From JAAXHB01 sp965214945 (lineage in GTDB: Bacteria > Actinomycetota > Acidimicrobiia > Acidimicrobiales > Aldehydirespiratoraceae): a DNA stretch of 64,000 nucleotides. The translations under genes and the position numbers were made by a program. Position 1 is the first letter of the stretch. The number at the start of each line of letters is the position of its first letter. The notes under the pieces were generated by a model, which saw only the letters and a list, made by a program, of their open reading frames with translations, did not search any database and had not been told where the DNA came from. Shown here in pieces: positions 59,207 through 64,000 of the stretch. The stretch spans positions 1,674,001-1,738,000 of the forward strand of contig OZ244029.1 in assembly GCA_965214945.1 (NCBI GenBank), given 5' to 3'.

Positions 59207-60316
59207 CTAGCGCAGCGCTGAGCGGATCCTCTTGAATAGGCCCTCTCGCGGCTCGTCGACCTGCTCGCCGCGCAGTGCTGCCAGATGTCTCACCAGCTCG
59301 GCCTGCTCCGTCGTGAGATCGTCCGGCACGTCCACTACCAGTCGGATTATGAGGTCGCCCCTCCCGCGGCCCCTCACGTGGGGTACGCCCCTGTGCCGCA
59401 GCCGCAGTTCTGTGCCAGTCTCTGTCCCACCCGGGATGACGATGCTCTCGGTGCCATCAAGCGTCTCATAGTCGAGCTTCACCCCGAGCGCAGCCTGTGT
59501 GAAGGGGATGTGCATCTCATGGATCAGGTCGACGCCGTCGCGCCGGAACTGCGGATGCGGGCGCACCCTTGTGCTGACGTAAAGGTCTCCGCTGCGGCCG
59601 CCCCTGAACCCGACAGCGCCGCGGCCCGACAGTCGCAGCGTGACTCCGTCATCCAAGCCGGCCGGGATCTCCACCTTGTAGGTGCGCTGCTCGATGGTCC
59701 GCCCCCCGCCGTCGCACGAAAGGCACGGCCTGTCGATTACCTCGCCGAAGCCGCCGCAGCGATCACACGCGCCAGAGGTGACCATCTGACCCAGCAGCGA
59801 CTGCCGCACCCGACGCACCTGACCCGAGCCCCCGCACTGGTCGCATCGCCTCGGCTGGGTGCCGGCTGCTGCGCCGCTGCCATCACAGGTCTCGCAACTC
59901 ACCGCGGTGCGGACGCTCACCTCTCGCTGAGCGCCGAACACCACGTCCTGCAGCTCTAAATCGACCTGAGTCTCGAGATCCTCTCCCTGCGGCGGGCCTT
60001 GACGGCGCGACGGCGCACCAGCGGGCGCATTCCCCCCGAAGAACGCCTCGAAGATGTCACCGAACGCACCGCTGAAGGGATCGGCCATGCGCGCCGCGTT
60101 CGGGTTGTCGGTCCCGAACCGATCGTACAGGGAGCGCCGCTCCCGGTCCGACAGCACCTCGTAAGCCGCGCTGACCTGCTTGAAGCGCGACTCGGCATCG
60201 GGGTCGTCCGGGTTGGCGTCGGGATGGAACTTTCGGGCGAGCTTGCGGTAGGCGCGCTTCACCTCGTCGTCGGTCGCGTCGCGCGCCACGCCGAGCGTTT
60301 CGTAGTGGTCGGCCAT
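59207..60316 (-). CDS. dnaJ: Chaperone protein DnaJ
   Basis: DnaJ delivers substrates to DnaK. The J domain has KFHPDANPDD, a Gly/Phe region follows (FGDIFEAFFGG), and four CxxCxGxG zinc repeats (CETCDGSG, CDQCGGSG, CDRCGGFG, CLSCDGGG) lie at about residues 140-210. The C-terminal substrate domain is complete (369 residues). It is directly downstream of hrcA; dnaK and grpE are not in the window. Confidence 0.96.
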   Translation of the reverse strand: MADHYETLGVARDATDDEVKRAYRKLARKFHPDANPDDPDAESRFKQVSAAYEVLSDRERRSLYDRFGTDNPNAARMADPFSGAFGDIFEAFFGGNAPAGAPSRRQGPPQGEDLETQVDLELQDVVFGAQREVSVRTAVSCETCDGSGAAAGTQPRRCDQCGGSGQVRRVRQSLLGQMVTSGACDRCGGFGEVIDRPCLSCDGGGRTIEQRTYKVEIPAGLDDGVTLRLSGRGAVGFRGGRSGDLYVSTRVRPHPQFRRDGVDLIHEMHIPFTQAALGVKLDYETLDGTESIVIPGGTETGTELRLRHRGVPHVRGRGRGDLIIRLVVDVPDDLTTEQAELVRHLAALRGEQVDEPREGLFKRIRSALR

Positions 60317-60344
60317 ATCAGCGGGTCTCGATCAGCGGGTCTCG
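60317..60344. repeat. 14-bp perfect tandem duplication upstream of dnaJ
   Basis: ATCAGCGGGTCTCG occurs at 60317-60330 and 60331-60344, directly 5' of the dnaJ start codon (60314-60316). Confidence 0.9.
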
Positions 60345-60374
60345 CGGCAGACGCGGCGGCTAGTAAGCGGCGGG

Positions 60375-60408
60375 CCTGACACTCAGTGACTCCTGACACT
60401 CAGTGACT
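60375..60408. repeat. 17-bp perfect tandem duplication spanning the hrcA stop
   Basis: CCTGACACTCAGTGACT occurs at 60375-60391 and 60392-60408. The second copy holds the hrcA stop codon (60400-60402). Confidence 0.95.
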
Positions 60409-61401
60409 GTTGAGCGCGGCGCTAAGTCTGTTGCTCACCTCAGCGACCGCCGACAGCGCCTGCGGATAGTCCATCCGGGTGGGGCCAAGCACACCGACGG
60501 TGCCAGAGTGCGTGCCACCGGTACTGTAACCGGCACTGTAAGGGGCCAGCACCAGAGAACACTCCGACAGCGACGGCAGGCCCGTCTCGGCGCCGATGGC
60601 CACCCTGTTACCCCTGCCGATCACGTCGCTTATCAGCGTCACGACGACCAATTGCTGTTCCAGCAGGCTCAGCACCTCGCGGAGCTTGTCGGCCGCGTCG
60701 AAGGCGGAGGCCAGTTTGGCGGTACCGCCCACGAACACCTCATGATGCGCGCTGGCCTCGCGCAGGGCCTCGATGGCGGTGTCCACCAGCGTGTCGGATT
60801 CTGCCTCAGTTTCGTCCACTTCTGCGAGCGCTCGCCCCACCAGCCGCTCGGCCAGCCGCCGCGAGGCGTCCTCTAGCACTTCGGGCACAACAGTTTCGGA
60901 GGCGACGTCGAGCGTCCTCTTCTCCACCTCTCCGTTGGACATAACCGCGACCACCAGCACTGTCCTAGAGGCGATCTCTATGAGCTGGGCCGACCGCACG
61001 ATAGCTAGCGACGTGCTGGGGCTCACGACCACGCCGGCCCAGTCGGTGAGCTCCGACAGCAGCCCCGATGTGTGGCTGAGCATGGAGTAAAACTCACCGT
61101 GGCCGACGGAGAAAAAGTCGCGCACTTGGCGCCGGTCGGCGGCGTCGAGAACAGGGGCCTGATCTCTCACTCGGTCTACAAAGAAGCGATAGCCCTTGGT
61201 GGTGGGCACCCTGCCAGCGCTGGTATGCGGCTGGGTGAGGTAGTCCTGCTCCTCAAGTGAGGCCATCTCGCTGCGCACTGTGGCCGAGGAGACCTCGACG
61301 CCCGGTGAGTGCGAGATCCGGCCTGAGCCCACGGGCTGAGCAGTGCGGATGTACTCCTGCACGACGGCATGAAGGATGGCGGCCTTGCGGTCGTCAAGCA
61401 T
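60400..61401 (-). CDS. hrcA: Heat-inducible transcription repressor HrcA
   Basis: HrcA represses chaperone genes by binding CIRCE. The winged-helix N-terminus reads RKAAILHAVVQEYIRTAQPVGSGRI, then VSSATVRSEMASLEEQDYL and a GAF-like domain with the C-terminal VGVLGPTRMDYPQALS. Length (333) is normal. No CIRCE palindrome (TTAGCACTC-N9-GAGTGCTAA) was seen upstream of hrcA or dnaJ. Confidence 0.95.
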   Translation of the reverse strand: MLDDRKAAILHAVVQEYIRTAQPVGSGRISHSPGVEVSSATVRSEMASLEEQDYLTQPHTSAGRVPTTKGYRFFVDRVRDQAPVLDAADRRQVRDFFSVGHGEFYSMLSHTSGLLSELTDWAGVVVSPSTSLAIVRSAQLIEIASRTVLVVAVMSNGEVEKRTLDVASETVVPEVLEDASRRLAERLVGRALAEVDETEAESDTLVDTAIEALREASAHHEVFVGGTAKLASAFDAADKLREVLSLLEQQLVVVTLISDVIGRGNRVAIGAETGLPSLSECSLVLAPYSAGYSTGGTHSGTVGVLGPTRMDYPQALSAVAEVSNRLSAALNSH

Positions 61402-61470
61402 GCCGGCGATGTTACATCACCAAACCCTCTACCCGAAAGGGGGGACCGCTGCGTCCCAGGCTGCGCAGTT

Positions 61471-61502
61471 TAGTCCAGGGTGAGGCTAGTCCAGGGTGAG
61501 GG
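61471..61502. repeat. 16-bp tandem duplication spanning the lepA stop
   Basis: TAGTCCAGGGTGAGG occurs at 61471 and 61487. The second copy holds the last lepA codons and stop (61486-61488); the first repeats them downstream. Confidence 0.9.
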
Positions 61503-63267
61503 CGGAGATGAACGCCTCTTGAGGGATGTCGACGCGGCCGATGCTTTTCATGCGCTTCTTGCCGGCCTTCTGCTTCTCGAGCAGTTTCCGCTTGCGCGTG
61601 ACGTCGCCGCCGTAGAGCTTCGCTGTGACGTCCTTACGGTAGGCGCGGACCGTCTCGCGTGCGATGATCCGGCCCCCGATAGCTGCCTGGATCGGCACCT
61701 CGAACTGCTGGCGGGGTATCAGATCGCGCAGTCGGGCGGTCATGGCGCGGCCGTAGGCGTACGCCTTGTCGCGGTGCACGATGGCGGAGAACGCGTCCAC
61801 TGGCGAGCCGTGCAACAGCACGTCCACCTTCGCAAGATCGCCGGCCGCGTAGCCATCCAGCTCGTAGTCGAGGCTGGCGTAGCCCCTGGTGCGGCTCTTC
61901 ATCTGATCGAAGAAGTCCAGCACCACCTCCGCCAGCGGCAGGCGGTACTGAAGCTCCACGCGCTCGGGGGAGAGATAGTCGAGCTGGATCAGCTCGCCTC
62001 GCCGTGCCTGGCACAGCTCCATGAGCGTGCCGGTGTACTTGGCAGGGCTCACAATCGCCGCTACTAGGCGCGGCTCGGCGACGGAGGTGATCTGGCCAGC
62101 GGGAGGCATATCCGCGGGGTTGTCCACCACCACGGTGTCGCCGTCGGTGCGCGTCACCCGGTATTCCACCGATGGCGCTGTGGAGATGAGCGCCAGCCCG
62201 AACTCGCGCTCGAGCCTCTCGCGGACGATCTCCATATGAAGCAGGCCCAGGAACCCGCAGCGGAAGCCGAAGCCGAGCGCCCCTGACGTCTCCGGCTCGT
62301 ACGCGAAACCGGAGTCGTTGAGCCGGAGCTTCTCGAGCGCCACCCGAAGCTGTGTGAAGTCGTCGCCATCAACGGGATAAAGGCCCGAAAACACCATCGG
62401 TTTCGGCTCGGAGTAGCCCGCCAACGACTCGGGCGCTGGGCGGCGCTCCTCGGTGACGGTCTCGCCTGCCCGAGCCTCGGCCACGTTCTTTATGCCGGCT
62501 ATCAGATAGCCGGTCTCGCCAGGCCCCAGACGCGCGACAGGCCGGCTCGCCGGCGTGCGAACGCCGATCTCATCGGCTTCGTGACAGGTCCGGGCCTGCA
62601 TGAACCGCAGCTTCGCTTTGGCGGCGAGCACGCCGTTCATCACTCGCACCGACGACACCACCCCGCGGTACTGATCAAAGTGAGAGTCGAATATCAACGC
62701 TTGAAGCGGCGCTTCGGCGTCGCCCTGCGGCGGTGGCGTCCTGTCGATCACGGCGTCGAGCAGCTCCTCCACGCCCTGGCCAGTCTTGGCAGAGATGCGC
62801 ATCACCTCGTCGGCGGGTATCCCCACCACCTGCTCAATCTCCGCAGCGCAGCGCTCAGGCTCTGCCGCGGGCAGGTCGATCTTGTTGATCACCGCAAGGA
62901 TCTCCAGGTCGTTGGCAATGGCAAGATGGCAGTTGGCCAGCGTCTGCGCCTCAATCCCCTGCGCGGCGTCGACCACCAGTATCACCGACTCGCACGCGGC
63001 CAGTGAGCGGCTCACCTCATAGGAGAAGTCGACGTGGCCGGGCGTGTCGATCAGATTGATCACGTGATCGCGCCAGTCGAGTCGCACGGATTGCAGCTTG
63101 ATGGTGATGCCGCGCTCGCGCTCGAGTTCCATTGAGTCGAGGAACTGCTCGCGCATCTCCCGCGGGTCGACGGCACCGGTCAGCTCGAGCATCCGGTCGG
63201 CGAGCGTGGACTTGCCGTGGTCGATGTGAGCGATTATCGACGTGTTGCGGATGCGGTGCTGTTCCAT
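61486..63267 (-). CDS. lepA: Elongation factor 4 (LepA)
   Basis: A translational GTPase that acts on stalled or misassembled ribosomes. G1 is AHIDHGKSTLADRML, then DTPGHVDF and NKIDLPAA. Further on are the LepA-typical GFRCGFLGLLHMEIV and GYASLDYEL, and the C-terminal domain RKRKLLEKQKAGKKRMK. The ATG at 63267 (MEQHRIRNTSII) is the family start, giving 593 residues. It is divergent from rpsT. Confidence 0.97.
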   Translation of the reverse strand: MEQHRIRNTSIIAHIDHGKSTLADRMLELTGAVDPREMREQFLDSMELERERGITIKLQSVRLDWRDHVINLIDTPGHVDFSYEVSRSLAACESVILVVDAAQGIEAQTLANCHLAIANDLEILAVINKIDLPAAEPERCAAEIEQVVGIPADEVMRISAKTGQGVEELLDAVIDRTPPPQGDAEAPLQALIFDSHFDQYRGVVSSVRVMNGVLAAKAKLRFMQARTCHEADEIGVRTPASRPVARLGPGETGYLIAGIKNVAEARAGETVTEERRPAPESLAGYSEPKPMVFSGLYPVDGDDFTQLRVALEKLRLNDSGFAYEPETSGALGFGFRCGFLGLLHMEIVRERLEREFGLALISTAPSVEYRVTRTDGDTVVVDNPADMPPAGQITSVAEPRLVAAIVSPAKYTGTLMELCQARRGELIQLDYLSPERVELQYRLPLAEVVLDFFDQMKSRTRGYASLDYELDGYAAGDLAKVDVLLHGSPVDAFSAIVHRDKAYAYGRAMTARLRDLIPRQQFEVPIQAAIGGRIIARETVRAYRKDVTAKLYGGDVTRKRKLLEKQKAGKKRMKSIGRVDIPQEAFISALTLD

Positions 63268-63515
63268 CTGAGGCTCGCAGTGTGACAGGACGGAAGCCCG
63301 CACCCGTTGCTTGCGGCGATCAGTTTAGACAATCAGTTTCATCGTAAGACGGGCTGTGCCAGCACGACGCTCTGGTGCGGCTAGCCCTACCGCCCTGCAA
63401 CTCAAGGCGACATGACGGCCGGTGTGAGCCTGGTGTCGCGCCGCTAGCCTCACGGCGGCCGAACGACACAGCGACACGACACAGCGACCGAACGTGACCA
63501 GGCCGAAAGGTGAAC

Positions 63516-63782
63516 GTGGCCCAGATCAAGTCCCAGATCAAGCGCAACCGCCAGAACATCAAGCGCCGTCTGCGGAACAAGTCAGCTCGCTCTGAGATGA
63601 ATACCCGCATCAAGTCCGCTGTTGCGGCCGCGGAGGCCGGCAGCGCGGACGCACACGAGAAGCTCCGCGCTGCTGTGAAGCGCATCGACAAAGCAGCAAC
63701 ACGGCGCGTCATCCACAAGAACACGGCGGCGCGCCGCAAGAGCCGCCTGCTCCGAGAGGTCAGCCGACTCAGCGGCGGCTGA
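63516..63782 (+). CDS. rpsT: 30S ribosomal protein S20
   Basis: S20 binds 16S rRNA. The sequence AQIKSQIKRNRQNIKRRLRN, with AAVKRIDKAATRRVIHKNTAARRKSRL later, is diagnostic. The GTG at 63516 gives the usual MA-type start and lies 5 bases after a GAAAGG ribosome-binding site; a GTG two codons earlier is less likely. It has 88 residues. It converges on holA. Confidence 0.95.
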   Translation: MAQIKSQIKRNRQNIKRRLRNKSARSEMNTRIKSAVAAAEAGSADAHEKLRAAVKRIDKAATRRVIHKNTAARRKSRLLREVSRLSGG

Positions 63783-63790
63783 GCTGCGAA

Positions 63791-63820
63791 GGCTTCATCT
63801 ATCGCGGCTTCATCCTTCGC
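63791..63820. repeat. 15-bp tandem duplication spanning the holA stop
   Basis: GGCTTCATCTATCGC (63791-63805) and GGCTTCATCCTTCGC (63806-63820) differ at one base. The first holds the holA stop codon (63799-63801). Confidence 0.9.
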
Positions 63821-64000
63821 GGCCGCATTGATCGTCCGTACGCCAGCGAACGAGGTTGTCCGCGGGCGAGATTGGCCAAACGGACCACCAGCACCTCCAG
63901 CACCAGCTCGTTGGGCCATCCGACCGCGCCGCGCAGCGCCAGATCGGCCTCCGCGAGCAGGCGGACAGCGCGGGCGATTCCTCTGGGGCCGAGTCTGCGG
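63799..64000 (-). CDS. holA: DNA polymerase III delta subunit, C-terminal part (runs off the window)
   Basis: The minus strand reads RRLGPRGIARAVRLLAEADL, then ALRGAVGWPNELVLEVLVV and RLANLARGQP before the stop at 63799-63801. This is the C-terminal helical domain of the clamp-loader delta subunit (LLAEADLxLRG...WPxELVLE.LVxRLA). holA beside rpsT is a conserved arrangement. The 5' part lies beyond the window. Confidence 0.8.
   Translation of the reverse strand, partial: RRLGPRGIARAVRLLAEADLALRGAVGWPNELVLEVLVVRLANLARGQPRSLAYGRSMRPRRMKPR

Overview
The window reads as a chromosomal segment of a high-GC actinobacterium, most likely an uncultivated member of the Acidimicrobiia or a related deep-branching class (inference). 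The supporting signs are the block rpsA-coaE-uvrB-uvrA-uvrC-rapZ-gap-pgk-tpiA-secG, a mycothione reductase, a GarA-type FHA protein beside an FtsR-type MerR regulator and a bifunctional nuclease, an ANTAR response regulator, F420/flavin luciferase-like oxidoreductases and an actinobacterial LexA box. Type II fatty acid synthesis is encoded. No rRNA, CRISPR array, intact transposon or prophage was seen.

Layout. 1-343: relics of a lipoyl-domain gene and a serine recombinase that runs into tRNA-Leu(GAG). 431-21366 (minus strand): secG, an MttB-like methyltransferase, an esterase, lower glycolysis (tpiA, pgk, gap), rapZ, nucleotide excision repair (uvrC, uvrA, uvrB) with a PemK-like protein, coaE, rpsA, polA, an ANTAR regulator and a coiled-coil protein. 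tRNA-Leu(CAA) follows. 21722-26654: fatty acid synthesis (fabD, fabH, fabG, acpP, fabF and convergent fabZ), then HU. 27185-30180: a DUF35 and thiolase-like pair facing a CrtC-like protein across a 15-bp inverted repeat. 30231-41268: glycine cleavage split into gcvP (plus) and gcvT/gcvH (minus). The minus-strand genes enclose garA, ftsR, a bifunctional nuclease and a second MerR gene; a crotonase, mtr and aroC lie on the plus strand. 41358-47922: an SDR, a rhodanese, two luciferase-like oxidoreductases, an AhpD-like protein, a phosphatidyltransferase, a HIT protein and an SRAP protein. 47967-52348: a nitronate monooxygenase-like protein, selD, a class II aldolase, an ADP-ribosylglycohydrolase and tRNA-Pro(GGG). 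52479-59096: a SpoIIE-type phosphatase with a zinc-ribbon membrane protein, der with its DUF512 neighbour, and a membrane pseudokinase translationally coupled to a LysM protein. 59207-64000: dnaJ, hrcA, lepA, rpsT and the 3' end of holA.

Most noteworthy. (1) selD carries an in-frame UGA exactly at the active-site Cys/Sec position, so it appears to be a selenoprotein that a standard gene call would truncate. (2) Short tandem duplications of 14-31 bp sit at gene ends throughout the window, often copying the stop or start codon; the same process appears in frame inside pgk, an SDR gene and the LysM gene. (3) FabD is fused to a lipoyl-like C-terminal domain without the lysine. (4) A membrane-anchored pseudokinase is coupled to a LysM protein. 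(5) coaE has no ATG, GTG or TTG upstream of its P-loop. (6) yvcK and whiA are missing from their usual place between rapZ and gap.

All domain calls were made by eye from the sequence; no database search was run.
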